In this document: piece after piece, positions 18,745-27,310 of the stretch
Layout of the letters: each line of letters opens with the position of its first letter
Position numbering within the stretch: the stretch's first letter is position 1
NCBI RefSeq assembly: GCF_014643915.1
Contig: NZ_BMKE01000003.1
Span: 1-64,000 of the forward strand
DNA length: 64,000 nt
From: Oceanisphaera marina
GTDB lineage: Bacteria > Pseudomonadota > Gammaproteobacteria > Enterobacterales > Aeromonadaceae
Reading direction: 5' to 3'
Translations under genes and position numbers: made by a program
Notes under the pieces: generated by a model
The model's input: the letters and a program-made list of their open reading frames with translations, nothing else
The model's database searches: none
Told to the model about the DNA's origin: nothing

Positions 18745-20169
18745 ATGGATATTGCCAACAAAACGCAGGCGGGACTCCGTCAGTCGGCGCAGCCCAAAAA
18801 GGTGCTGGACAGCTATGATCCCACCTACGATCCGCTGGTGGCGGCAACGCCGGGCCGGGGTCAGCAGTATGCGCCCACCTATTGGGTTGCCACCGCCGGT
18901 ACGGCGCCGGAAGACGACGGTCCCATTGCTCAGGATGTGGATGTGGATGTAGCCATTATCGGCAGCGGCTTTACCGGCCTGACCTGTGCCCTGTTTCTGG
19001 CCAAGGAACACGGTATTAAAGCCACGGTACTGGAAGCCAATCAGGTGAGTTGGGGTTGCACCAGCCGTAACGGCGGTCAGGCCCAGAATGCCTCGGGGCG
19101 ACTGAGCCGCTCCCAGTGGATTCAGCGCTGGGGCCTGGACACCGCCCGCAAGATGCACGAAGAAGTGCGGGAAGGCTTCGATACCTTCAAGGGGCTGATC
19201 AAGGACGGCAATATCGACTGTAATCCTCAGGATGGCGGCCACCTGTATATCGCGCATCGAGACAAGGCGATGCGCAAGCTGGAAGCCGAAGCCAAGGTGC
19301 TGCGCAATCAGTTCGGTTATCAGACCGAGATGCTCGACAAAGCCACACTGAGCCGCAACTACGTCGATGAAGCCGAGGCGGTCGGTGCCATGCACGAGCC
19401 GGATGGCATTGGTGTGCATCCACTCAAGCTGGCCCACGGTTATCACCGTATGGCGCGGGAGCTGGGGGCGACCATACACCCATCGAGTCCGGTTACCGGT
19501 TGGGAAACCAGAAACGGCATCCATTATCTGCAAACACCGGGGGGCATAGTTCGCGCCCGGGCGGTGGCGGTGGCGACCGGAGGCTACACCTCCCAGCAGT
19601 TGCACAGCCAGTTGCGCAATAAAATCATGCCGATTTTGTCCAACTCCCTGGTCACCCGGCCGATGACGGATCATGAGATTGCCGCCTGTAATTTCAAGAC
19701 CAACGAGGTGATCACCGACACTCGCACCCTGCGTCACTATTATCGCAAGCTGCCGGACAACCGTTTGCAGATTGGCAGTCGCAGCTCCATTACCGGCAGC
19801 GATGCGCCCAATCCCAAGCACCTGCAGTTGCTGATTGACGGTATGCACCGCAAATTTCCGGCGCTTAACGGCATCAAGGTGGATTATTCCTGGTGGGGCT
19901 GGGTGGATGTCAGTCACGACATGATGCCGCGCATTGCTCAGCCTGATGAAAAAGAGCAGGTCTTTTATGCCCTGGGCTATGGCGGCAACGGGGTCATGTT
20001 TTCGGCCCACGCCGGTCGGCGCATGGCACAGCGCGTGGCGGGTATCAAGGAAGGATTCGAGTTGCCCATTTACGATACGGCACTACCCGGGCATGTGTTC
20101 TCGCCTTTTCGCCGGTTGGGACAACGCATGCTGTATCACTGGTATCAACTGCGCGATGAGCATTTGTAA
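18745..20169 (+). CDS. tauY: TauY-like FAD-dependent taurine dehydrogenase large subunit
   Basis: A 474-residue DAO-family flavoprotein. FAD-binding motif VDVAIIGSGFTGLTCALFLAKEH near residue 70, then VSWGCTSRNGGQAQNASGR; a second nucleotide-contact region near the C-terminus is YGGNGVMFSAHAGRRMAQ. TauXY oxidatively deaminates taurine to sulfoacetaldehyde, delivering electrons to the respiratory chain. Begins 41 bases after tauX. ATG 18745 with a GGGGAA site is preferred to an upstream TTG. Related flavoproteins oxidise gamma-glutamylputrescine or glycine, so taurine specificity is inferred from the xsc neighbourhood. Confidence 0.75.
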   Translation: MDIANKTQAGLRQSAQPKKVLDSYDPTYDPLVAATPGRGQQYAPTYWVATAGTAPEDDGPIAQDVDVDVAIIGSGFTGLTCALFLAKEHGIKATVLEANQVSWGCTSRNGGQAQNASGRLSRSQWIQRWGLDTARKMHEEVREGFDTFKGLIKDGNIDCNPQDGGHLYIAHRDKAMRKLEAEAKVLRNQFGYQTEMLDKATLSRNYVDEAEAVGAMHEPDGIGVHPLKLAHGYHRMARELGATIHPSSPVTGWETRNGIHYLQTPGGIVRARAVAVATGGYTSQQLHSQLRNKIMPILSNSLVTRPMTDHEIAACNFKTNEVITDTRTLRHYYRKLPDNRLQIGSRSSITGSDAPNPKHLQLLIDGMHRKFPALNGIKVDYSWWGWVDVSHDMMPRIAQPDEKEQVFYALGYGGNGVMFSAHAGRRMAQRVAGIKEGFELPIYDTALPGHVFSPFRRLGQRMLYHWYQLRDEHL

Positions 20170-20212
20170 GCCGAGTTAGCGGGGTGTGACGCAGGTACTT
20201 TACATTTGTGTG

Positions 20213-20240
20213 CATTGGGTTACAAAGATGTAACCCAATG
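20213..20240. promoter_or_regulatory. 12-bp inverted repeat between tauY and tauR
   Basis: CATTGGGTTACA (20213-20224), 4-base spacer, TGTAACCCAATG (20229-20240), perfect. Lies 61 bases upstream of the tauR start without a T tract, so an operator or leader hairpin is more likely than a terminator. Confidence 0.6.
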
Positions 20241-20301
20241 GCACGGCAATACTTGTGTATTGTCGTTGCCGATATCACACTTGTAGACAGGTAACCGACT
20301 C

Positions 20302-21768
20302 ATGTTCCCGCTTTTTCATTTCTCCACGGAAAAAACCACCAGTCTTCAGCAACAACTGCGCGAACAGATTGCCAGTGCCATTCTTAACGGCAATATCCCC
20401 GAAGACAGCCCCTTGCCTTCCAGTCGAAAATTGGCCAAGCACCTGAGTATTGCCCGTAACACGGTGGTACTGGCCTACGAACATCTGCTGGACGACGGTT
20501 ATCTGCTCGCCAAAGAGCGCAGTGGCTATTTTGTCAATCCGGAGATTTTGTCCCGACAGTTGAAGGTGGTACAGCAAAAGAGCCAGCAAGAAGAGGGCGT
20601 TGCACCCAGGTGGCTGCACAAGCTCAAGATAGTGCCGAGTAACCAGCAGAATATCACCAAGCCGAAAGACTGGCAGAAGTATCCCTACCCTTTTATTTAC
20701 GGTCAGTTTGATACCAGCCTGTTTCCCAGCAACCACTGGCGAGAATGCTGCCGGGATGCGGGGAGCGTGCCGGCGATCCGCGACTGGGCCTCGGATCGTT
20801 TTGATGCCGATGATCCATTGTTGATCGAACAGATCCGCACCCGTTTACTGCCCAGACGTGGGGTCTGGGCCTCTGCAGATCAAATCCTGGTGACGGTGGG
20901 CGCCCAGCAAGCCTTGTATATGCTGGCGCGTTTGTTGCTCGACAAAGACAGCATCATAGGTATTGAAGAGCCGGGTTATGTGGACATTCGCAATATCGCC
21001 ACCATGAACCCGGCCCGGGTACGCGGCTTGCCGGTAGACGAACAGGGGTTGATCGTCGATGAAGGACTGAACGGCTGCGATGCGGTATTTACTACTCCGA
21101 GCCATCAATGTCCCACCACGGTCACCATGCCGTTGGAGCGCCGTTATGCCCTGCTGGAAAAGGCTTCGGAGCAGGACTTTCTGATTATCGAGGATGACTA
21201 CGAATGCGAGAGCAACTTTAAATCCAATCCGATACCGGCGCTGAAGAGCCTGGATACCAACGATCGGGTGCTGTATGTGGGTAGCCTGTCCAAAACCCTG
21301 GCACCGGGGCTGCGGCTGGGCTACCTGGTCGGGCCTGCCGAGCTGATCCGCGAAGCCAGAGCCTTGCGCCGGCTGATACTGCGCCATCCGGCGGCCAACA
21401 ACCAGCGTTCGGTGGCGCTGTTTCTGGAACGGGGCTATCACGATGCCCTGATCATGAATATCGCCAAGGCTTATGAAGAACGCTGGCAGGCGATGGGAGA
21501 GGCGTTGAACGAATATTTGCCTTGTTCCAGTCGGCAGCCCAGTTTTGGTGGCTCCTGCTACTGGGTAAAAGGGCCCGAGGGGCTGGACAGTCGGCTGCTG
21601 CGTAAAGAGGCGGCAGACAGGGGGATTTTAATCGAGCCTGGCGATATTCATTTTCTGGAACAGCCGGCACCGCTCAATTATTTCCGCCTGGGTTACTCCT
21701 CGATTCCGGCCCACAAGATACGGCCGGGCATTAAAGCACTGGCGGAACTGATCGAGGATATGATCTGA
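20302..21768 (+). CDS. tauR: TauR-like MocR family regulator (GntR HTH fused to aminotransferase)
   Basis: A 488-residue MocR-type regulator. The N-terminal GntR winged helix (about 12-80) contains LQQQLREQIASAILNGNIPEDSPLPSSRKLAKHLSIARNTVVLAYEHL. A PLP fold-type I domain follows (about 115-485), with the Schiff-base lysine in YVGSLSKTLAPGLRLGYL and the conserved IIEDDYECES. TauR activates taurine genes in alphaproteobacteria in response to taurine and PLP. Its position between tauXY and xsc, and direct repeats in front of xsc, support that identity. Transcribed in the same direction as its presumed targets. Confidence 0.75.
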   Translation: MFPLFHFSTEKTTSLQQQLREQIASAILNGNIPEDSPLPSSRKLAKHLSIARNTVVLAYEHLLDDGYLLAKERSGYFVNPEILSRQLKVVQQKSQQEEGVAPRWLHKLKIVPSNQQNITKPKDWQKYPYPFIYGQFDTSLFPSNHWRECCRDAGSVPAIRDWASDRFDADDPLLIEQIRTRLLPRRGVWASADQILVTVGAQQALYMLARLLLDKDSIIGIEEPGYVDIRNIATMNPARVRGLPVDEQGLIVDEGLNGCDAVFTTPSHQCPTTVTMPLERRYALLEKASEQDFLIIEDDYECESNFKSNPIPALKSLDTNDRVLYVGSLSKTLAPGLRLGYLVGPAELIREARALRRLILRHPAANNQRSVALFLERGYHDALIMNIAKAYEERWQAMGEALNEYLPCSSRQPSFGGSCYWVKGPEGLDSRLLRKEAADRGILIEPGDIHFLEQPAPLNYFRLGYSSIPAHKIRPGIKALAELIEDMI

Positions 21769-21833
21769 CCGCATCACAGTGGCAAGCCGGCGGCTTGCTT
21801 CAATAATGGATAAATGTTTAATGAATGTTAATT

Positions 21834-21860
21834 AAAGGCGCCTTGATGGCGCCTTTTTTG
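21834..21860 (+). terminator. Terminator after tauR
   Basis: AAAGGCGCC (21834-21842), loop TTGAT, GGCGCCTTT (21848-21856), T run. A smaller stem GCAAGCC/GGCTTGC lies at 21782-21798. Confidence 0.9.
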
Positions 21861-21916
21861 TTTTCAAGTAGCTGAAAAATAAGTTTTTTGTTTCTGGCGT
21901 AACGCTTGTTACGTAA

Positions 21917-21949
21917 CTGGTCCTACTCAGTCATAGCCCCAGTTCCTAC
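21917..21949. promoter_or_regulatory. Direct repeats upstream of xsc, candidate TauR operators
   Basis: CTGGTCCTAC (21917-21926) and CAGTTCCTAC (21940-21949) are offset by 23 bp, about two helical turns, on the same face. MocR regulators usually bind direct repeats, and the published alphaproteobacterial TauR motif (CTGGACYTAA, from memory) resembles the first copy. About 220 bases upstream of xsc. The remainder of the 398-base gap holds the tauR terminator and no gene. Confidence 0.5.
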
Positions 21950-22166
21950 TCTAGTCCTCAGTGAATCGCATCATGTCATCAGATATCAATTATCTGAGTC
22001 GAGTTACCCGGGAGGGGAAGCCCGGTTGACCCGACAGACACCCGAGGTGTTATTCGCCTTACTAATAATAATGAACGTAAACCTGCTTGAACCGAACATT
22101 GGATTGAACACTCCGGGGTGGCGGTAGGTACCGTCACCAACAGGACACAGCAAAAGGAAGACAGCT

Positions 22167-23927
22167 ATGCCACGTATGACTCCTAGTGAAGCTTTGGTTG
22201 AAACTCTGGCGGCCAACGGTGTAACCGATGCCTTTGGCATCATGGGTTCTGCCTTTATGGATGCCATGGATATTTTCGCGCCGGCCGGTATTCGACTGAT
22301 CCCCACGGTTCACGAGCAGGGTGCGGGCCACATGGCCGACGGCTATTCTCGCGTCAGTGGTCGTCATGGGGTTTGTATTGCCCAGAACGGCCCGGGTATC
22401 ACCAACTTCGTCACCGCCATTGCTGCCGCCTACTGGGCGCACAGCCCCGTGGTGTGTATCACTCCCGAAACCGGCTCCATGAGCCAGGGGCTGGGTGGTT
22501 TCCAGGAAGCCCAGCAACTGCCGTTCTTCGAAACCATCACCAAGTATCAGGGCCACGTGGCCAACCCGGCCCGTATGGCCGAGATCACCGCTCGCTGTTT
22601 CGACCGTGCCATGCTGGAAAACGGCCCGACCCAGCTGAACATTCCCCGTGATTTCTTCTACGGCGACATCAACGTCGAGATCCCGCAGCCGATTCGTATC
22701 GAACGCGGTGCCGGTGGCGAACAGAGCCTGCAGGAAGCGGCCGAGTTGCTGGCCAATGCCAAGAACCCGGTGATTATTTCCGGCGGCGGCGTGGTCATGT
22801 CCGATGCGGTCGAAGAGTGCAAGGCGCTGGCCGAGTATCTGGGGGCGCCAGTGGTGAACAGCTACCTGCACAACGACTCCTTCCCCGCCAGCCACCCGCT
22901 GTGGTGCGGTCCTCTGGGTTACCAGGGTTCCAAGGCCGGCATGAAGCTGATTTCCCGTGCCGATGTGGTGCTGGCGCTGGGTACCCGTCTCGGTCCCTTC
23001 GGTACCCTGCCGCAGCACGGTCTGGATTACTGGCCGAAAGAAGCCAAGATCATCCAGGTTGACTGCGACGCCAAGATGCTGGGTCTGGTGAAGAAGATTT
23101 CGGTCGGTGTTTGTGGTGATGCCAAGGCCGCCGCCGTGTCCATGCTCAAGCGTCTGGAAGAGCTGAACGTCTATTGCCTGGAAACCAAGGGCGCCCGTGC
23201 CAGCGAAATTGCCGCCGAAAAAGCGGCCTGGGAACAGGAACTGGACGAGTGGATCCACGAGAAAGACGATTACTCGCTGGACATGATTGCCGAGCAGGCC
23301 GAAGAAGAAGGCAGCTTCCTGCACCCGCGTCAGGTATTGCGCGAGCTGGAAAAAGCCATGCCGGAAGATGCCATGGTGTCCACCGATATCGGTAACATCA
23401 ACTCGGTGGCCAACAGCTACCTGCGCTTCGAAAAGCCGCGCTCTTTCTTCGCCGCCATGAGCTTCGGTAACTGTGGTTACGCCCTGCCGACCATTATCGG
23501 TGCCAAGGTGGCCGCTCCCGAGCGTACCGCTATCTCCTACGCCGGTGACGGTGCCTGGGGCATGTCGATGATGGAGATCATGACCTGTGTGCGTGAGCAG
23601 ATTCCGGTCACCTCTATCGTGTTCCACAACCGCCAGTGGGGCGCCGAGAAGAAGAACCAGGTCGACTTCTACAACCGCCGTTTCGTGGCCGGTGATCTGG
23701 AAAACCCGAGCTTCGCCGACATCGCCCGCTCCATGGGGGCCGAAGGGGTCACCGTTGACCGTCTGGAAGATGTGGGTCCGGCCCTAAAGGCCGCCTGTGC
23801 CGCCCAGAAGGAAGGCAAGACCACGGTTATCGAAATCCTGTGTACCCGCGAGCTGGGCGACCCCTTCCGTCGTGACGCCCTGTCCAAGCCGGTCCGTCAC
23901 CTGGAAAAGTATAAAGACTACTGCTAA
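22167..23927 (+). CDS. xsc: Sulfoacetaldehyde acetyltransferase
   Basis: Xsc uses thiamine diphosphate and phosphate to split sulfoacetaldehyde into acetyl phosphate and sulfite, the desulfonation step of taurine dissimilation. The 586-residue length is typical. The ThDP glutamate lies in TVHEQGAGHMADGYSR, and the C-terminal ThDP/Mg motif is YAGDGAWGMSMMEIMTC...HNRQWGAEKKNQVDFYNRRFV, whose RQWGAEKKNQVDFY stretch is characteristic of Xsc rather than acetolactate synthase. Strong AAAAGGAAG site. Codon use is more biased to C/G third positions than nearby genes, suggesting high expression. Followed by pta. Confidence 0.95.
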   Translation: MPRMTPSEALVETLAANGVTDAFGIMGSAFMDAMDIFAPAGIRLIPTVHEQGAGHMADGYSRVSGRHGVCIAQNGPGITNFVTAIAAAYWAHSPVVCITPETGSMSQGLGGFQEAQQLPFFETITKYQGHVANPARMAEITARCFDRAMLENGPTQLNIPRDFFYGDINVEIPQPIRIERGAGGEQSLQEAAELLANAKNPVIISGGGVVMSDAVEECKALAEYLGAPVVNSYLHNDSFPASHPLWCGPLGYQGSKAGMKLISRADVVLALGTRLGPFGTLPQHGLDYWPKEAKIIQVDCDAKMLGLVKKISVGVCGDAKAAAVSMLKRLEELNVYCLETKGARASEIAAEKAAWEQELDEWIHEKDDYSLDMIAEQAEEEGSFLHPRQVLRELEKAMPEDAMVSTDIGNINSVANSYLRFEKPRSFFAAMSFGNCGYALPTIIGAKVAAPERTAISYAGDGAWGMSMMEIMTCVREQIPVTSIVFHNRQWGAEKKNQVDFYNRRFVAGDLENPSFADIARSMGAEGVTVDRLEDVGPALKAACAAQKEGKTTVIEILCTRELGDPFRRDALSKPVRHLEKYKDYC

Positions 23928-24111
23928 TCGTTTTGGCTGCCCATTCTTGCGCAGTCACTAGATAGCACATCAAAGGGTTGGCCAGGCCAGCCCTTTCCTC
24001 TCTCAGCTTTGCCGCAGTATCAGGGTAAAAATAGGAATTGCGGGAGGCAACCACAAGTCATTGCCAGCAGTGGTTTGTGGTTGTTTTCTGTCAGTCGCAA
24101 GGAAAGACATC

Positions 24112-25059
24112 ATGCTCAGTAACAAGCCCAAGGAATGTCCGGCCCGGTTGCTGGCTCAGGCCCGTCAACATCCCCGAGTCACCACGGCGGTGATCAATCC
24201 GATCAACGAAATTTCGCTGGCCAGCGCGCGCATGGCACAGGATCAAGGCTTGATCGAGCCGATACTGGTGGGTGACATCGACACCATGCGCCGTCAGGCA
24301 GAGGCGATGGGCTGGTTGCTGGACCATGTTCGTCTGGTACAGGCCGGTGACGAAACCGAAGCGGCCCGGCTGGGAGTGGCGCTGGTCAGCGAGGGTAAAG
24401 CCCACTCCATCATGAAGGGGCATGTGCACACCGATATTTTGTTACGGGCCGTGCTCGGCCGTGCGGCGGGCCTGCGTACCGACAGCCGCCTGAGCCATGT
24501 GTTTTACATGACAGTACCCGGCAGCGACCAGGCACTGTGTATTACCGATGCGGTGATCAATGTGCAGCCCTCGGTACTCGACAAGCTGCATATTGCCCGC
24601 AATGCCATCGAGTTCATGCATGCTCTGGGTAATCCTGAGCCCAGAGTGGCATTGCTCTCGGGCACCGAAGAAGTCAGCAAGAGCATGCCCTCCAGCCAGG
24701 ATGCCGCCGAACTGGTCAAGCTGGCGGCCATGGGCGCGCTGCCCGGCGCCGTGGTGGAAGGACCGCTGGCGTTTGATAATGCGGTGTCGCTTGAAGCGGC
24801 CGCTATCAAGGGCATCACGGGCAAGGTGCCGGGCCATGCGGATATTCTGCTGGTACCGAATCTGGAGTCAGGCAACTTTCTGTTCAAGCAGATGGTGTAT
24901 TTTATGGGAGCGACCGCCGCCGGTCTGGTGCTGGGCGCCCGGGTACCCATTATTCTGACCTCGCGTGCCGATCCGCCCGAGGCCCGACTGGCTTCCTGTG
25001 CACTGGCTTCCTTGTATTGCGCTCATCGCTCGGCTCAGACCTTGGTGCCGGTATCCTGA
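24112..25059 (+). CDS. pta: Phosphate acetyltransferase, short form
   Basis: A 315-residue PTA_PTB protein that converts the acetyl phosphate from Xsc to acetyl-CoA. It lacks the long N-terminal domains of E. coli Pta, as do Pta proteins in sulfonate clusters. Recognisable parts: IMKGHVHTDILLRAVLG, FYMTVPGSDQALCITDAVINVQP, VALLSGTEEVSKSMPSSQDAAEL, and GHADILLVPNLESGNFLFKQMVYFMGATAAGLVLGARVPIILTSRAD. ATG 24112 has AAGGAAAG; the upstream extension to 24061 is probably not translated. Confidence 0.92.
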   Translation: MLSNKPKECPARLLAQARQHPRVTTAVINPINEISLASARMAQDQGLIEPILVGDIDTMRRQAEAMGWLLDHVRLVQAGDETEAARLGVALVSEGKAHSIMKGHVHTDILLRAVLGRAAGLRTDSRLSHVFYMTVPGSDQALCITDAVINVQPSVLDKLHIARNAIEFMHALGNPEPRVALLSGTEEVSKSMPSSQDAAELVKLAAMGALPGAVVEGPLAFDNAVSLEAAAIKGITGKVPGHADILLVPNLESGNFLFKQMVYFMGATAAGLVLGARVPIILTSRADPPEARLASCALASLYCAHRSAQTLVPVS

Positions 25060-25096
25060 ATTCTGGTTTATTTCGTCTTCGTTAAAGGAGTTTGGT

Positions 25097-25390
25097 ATGT
25101 CACTCAGTCGTTATGGTTTTATTGTGAAAGGGGCGGATCTGGAGCTGTTCAAGCACCACAGCCGGATCAAGAGCGAGTTGTTCGATATCGCCGTGTCCGG
25201 CGTGCAAACCCTGGAAGAGGCCATTATGGCGGCCCAGGAAATGCTGACTCGACGCATCGAGCTGATTGAGCTGTGTGGTGGTTTTACGGCCGCAGAAGAA
25301 GCGCAGATCCGCGAGGCGATCAACGATCATGTGCCCCTGGGACGGGCGCAATACCGCAATGAAGATCAGGACCGTGTCGACTGGCCCTGA
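25097..25390 (+). CDS. DUF6506-like small protein in the xsc-pta unit
   Basis: A 97-residue soluble protein, 37 bases after pta with its own AAAGGAG. It contains IELIELCGGFTAAEEAQIREAIND and VPLGRAQYRNEDQD, which I associate with the DUF6506 family (identification from memory). No catalytic motif is evident. Because it is the last gene before a strong terminator it is probably cotranscribed with xsc and pta and may bind an intermediate or protect an enzyme, but there is no direct evidence. Confidence 0.6.
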   Translation: MSLSRYGFIVKGADLELFKHHSRIKSELFDIAVSGVQTLEEAIMAAQEMLTRRIELIELCGGFTAAEEAQIREAINDHVPLGRAQYRNEDQDRVDWP

Positions 25391-25417
25391 GTATGCTGTA
25401 GGCGACTCACTGAAGTG

Positions 25418-25449
25418 AAAAAAGACGAGACCCAGGTCTCGTCTTTTTT
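25418..25449 (+). terminator. Terminator of the xsc-pta unit
   Basis: AAAAAAGACGAGACC (25418-25432), CA, GGTCTCGTCTTTTTT (25435-25449). The perfect 15-bp arms share the AAAAAAGACGAGAC core with the terminator at 27246. Confidence 0.95.
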
Positions 25450-25799
25450 GTTTTCCTTTGAGGCTGACAAACCCGGTTGACTGAAATAACTCCACGTCAT
25501 GTCCCCAAGATTAAACCATCTATCTTGTTGACTCTGATCTCAATCAGGACAAAGGCGCAGCTGGCTAGCGGCAGCGCTTTAAGGAGCCCAGAAGTTCTTC
25601 TCAGGTCGTCCGGTTATTTTCGTTTGGGTCCAAACTATGTAAAAAACACGATCGATATAACATAACAAAATGTAAACAAAGATATAGATTTATCGTTAAC
25701 AATAACGATGCTAACTTGTTAACCGAAATTAGACCTCATCATTAACATCAGGTTGGATGTAGCAACATCCTTATCACAGCGTAAACAGAGAGTGTCCTT
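25450..25799. promoter_or_regulatory. Long promoter region of the NCS1 permease
   Basis: No gene is supported in this 350-base stretch. It contains GTTTGG-GT-CCAAAC (25622-25635), a 14-base palindrome, and ATCGTTA-ACAA-TAACGAT (25692-25709), both candidate operators, followed by AT-rich DNA ahead of the permease ATG. A 62-codon open frame at 25477-25665 lacks a ribosome-binding site and was not accepted. Confidence 0.4.
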
Positions 25800-27155
25800 A
25801 TGGCTGTACATGAAATGAACAACCCTGAGCTTATGCCGTCCACGGACAAAGACAGGGACATCAATATCTGGGATTTCACCATGCTCTGGGCGGGCATGAC
25901 CATCAACATGGGAGCCTTCACCATGGGAGCCCAGTTGTATCCGGGGTTGTCTCCCTGGACTATCATAGGTGCGATTTTGGCCGCCTATGCCATTGTGACC
26001 ACCATTCTGATCCTGGCCGGTGATATTGGACTGCGTTACGGTATTCCCTTTGCCGTTTATATCCGCGGTTGCTTTGGTTATCAGGGCGCCAAGATCCCTG
26101 CGGCCTTTCGCGCTATTCCTGCCTGTTTCTGGTTTGGCTTTCAGACCTGGGTAGCGGCCGTTGCCATCGGCAAGGTACTGGAGTTGTGGATTGGCTATAG
26201 CAACACCACCATTCTTATCCTGATTTTCGGGGTGCTGCAGGTAGTCAATGCCATTTATGGCATGAAAGCCATGGCCAAGTTCGACTGGATTGCTATTCCC
26301 GCGCTGACCATACTGATCGGTCTGGTTACTTTTTGGCTGCTGCAGACCAATAATGCGACCATAGGTGACGTGCTGGCTGCGCCTTCGCTGGATAATGGCT
26401 CTTTCTGGTTTGCGGTGATGGCCATCGCCGGTATCTGGATCACCATGGGGCTGAACAGCCCGGACATGACCCGCAAGCTGGAGCGCTCTCGCGACCACAG
26501 CAGCAAGAATTTCTTTATCCGTAACCGCAAGCCCTTTTTTGCCCAGATTTCCGGCCTTATCGTGATTGGCTCCGGCATTCTGATGGTGGGCATGATAGGC
26601 GGTATCCTCACCGGCACCTGGGATCCTATCGAGATCGTACTGAACTCTATGAGTTCACCCATAGTGCTGATCCTGAGCATGATCACCATTGCCTTTGCCC
26701 AGTGGTCCACCAACACTGTGGCCAACCTGATGCCGTCCGCTCTTATCCTGATGAACGTTTTCCCCAGACTGAGCTTTGGCCAGGGTGTATCCATTTCCGG
26801 TGCCATCGGCCTGCTGATGATGCCTTGGGTGTTTGCCGACAACCTGCTGTGGTTCAGCGTGATTACGTCCGGTTTGCTGGGGCCGGTAGCGGGTATCATG
26901 CTGGCCGACTTCTACCTGTTACGCCGCGGTCAGTTGAATGTGGATGACTTTTATAACCCCAAGGGTCCCTTTGTTTATCAGAACAATTATAACCTGCGGG
27001 CCTTCCTGGTTTACGGTCTGTCTTTTGTCTGCAGCCTGGTGTTCATCGATATGGCGTTCTTCGTCGGGCTGCTGGTGAGCGTGGTGGGGTATTATCTGTT
27101 GATGAAACCCATTGCTCGTCCTGCCGGTGAACATACCGTTCCCGCACAATCCTGA
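25800..27155 (+). CDS. NCS1 family permease (cytosine/allantoin/hydantoin type)
   Basis: A 451-residue inner-membrane permease with about 12 hydrophobic segments. N-terminal NCS1 features: DINIWDFTMLWAGMTINMGAFTMGAQLYPGLSPW, GDIGLRYGIPFAVYIRGCFGYQGAKIPA and FWFGFQTWVAA; later WITMGLNSPDMTRKLERS and FAQWSTNTVANLMP. The family imports nucleobases, allantoin or hydantoins by cation symport. Purine genes on both sides make allantoin or a nucleobase a likely substrate, but its position between two taurine-related blocks leaves this open. Monocistronic, bounded by strong terminators. Confidence 0.82.
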   Translation: MAVHEMNNPELMPSTDKDRDINIWDFTMLWAGMTINMGAFTMGAQLYPGLSPWTIIGAILAAYAIVTTILILAGDIGLRYGIPFAVYIRGCFGYQGAKIPAAFRAIPACFWFGFQTWVAAVAIGKVLELWIGYSNTTILILIFGVLQVVNAIYGMKAMAKFDWIAIPALTILIGLVTFWLLQTNNATIGDVLAAPSLDNGSFWFAVMAIAGIWITMGLNSPDMTRKLERSRDHSSKNFFIRNRKPFFAQISGLIVIGSGILMVGMIGGILTGTWDPIEIVLNSMSSPIVLILSMITIAFAQWSTNTVANLMPSALILMNVFPRLSFGQGVSISGAIGLLMMPWVFADNLLWFSVITSGLLGPVAGIMLADFYLLRRGQLNVDDFYNPKGPFVYQNNYNLRAFLVYGLSFVCSLVFIDMAFFVGLLVSVVGYYLLMKPIARPAGEHTVPAQS

Positions 27156-27180
27156 GTTTTAAGCGTTAGTTGTGTGCCTT

Positions 27181-27205
27181 GGCCCCCCTGGTGGGGCCTT
27201 TTTTT
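27181..27205 (+). terminator. First terminator after the NCS1 permease
   Basis: GGCCCC (27181-27186), loop CCTGGT, GGGGCC (27193-27198), T7. Confidence 0.85.
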
Positions 27206-27245
27206 GCCCGGTGAAGCTGGCAAAACGGTGTGATGGTGAGCAGAG

Positions 27246-27283
27246 CCGAAAAAAGACGAGACCGGAGTCTCGTCTTTTTTCGG
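27246..27283. terminator. Second, bidirectional terminator between permease and uspA-like gene
   Basis: CCGAAAAAAGACGAGAC (27246-27262), loop CGGA, GTCTCGTCTTTTTTCGG (27267-27283). The perfect 17-bp arms have T or A runs usable in both directions, so it can end both the permease and the leftward TRAP-usp transcript. Confidence 0.92.
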
Positions 27284-27310
27284 GTTATTACCGGCGATAA
27301 AGGTTGGAGA

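Noticed and set aside
22134-23627. Long antisense open frame (497 codons) opposite xsc, and similar ones opposite tauY (18727-20010), xdhB (12663-13742) and the phoD-like gene (46894-48087)
   Set aside because: They mirror strongly G/C-biased third codon positions of real genes, are rich in His, Gly and Arg, have no recognisable domain and no suitable ribosome-binding site.
25477-25665. 62-codon open frame in the NCS1 permease promoter region
   Set aside because: No Shine-Dalgarno, low-complexity composition, and it spans probable operator sequences.
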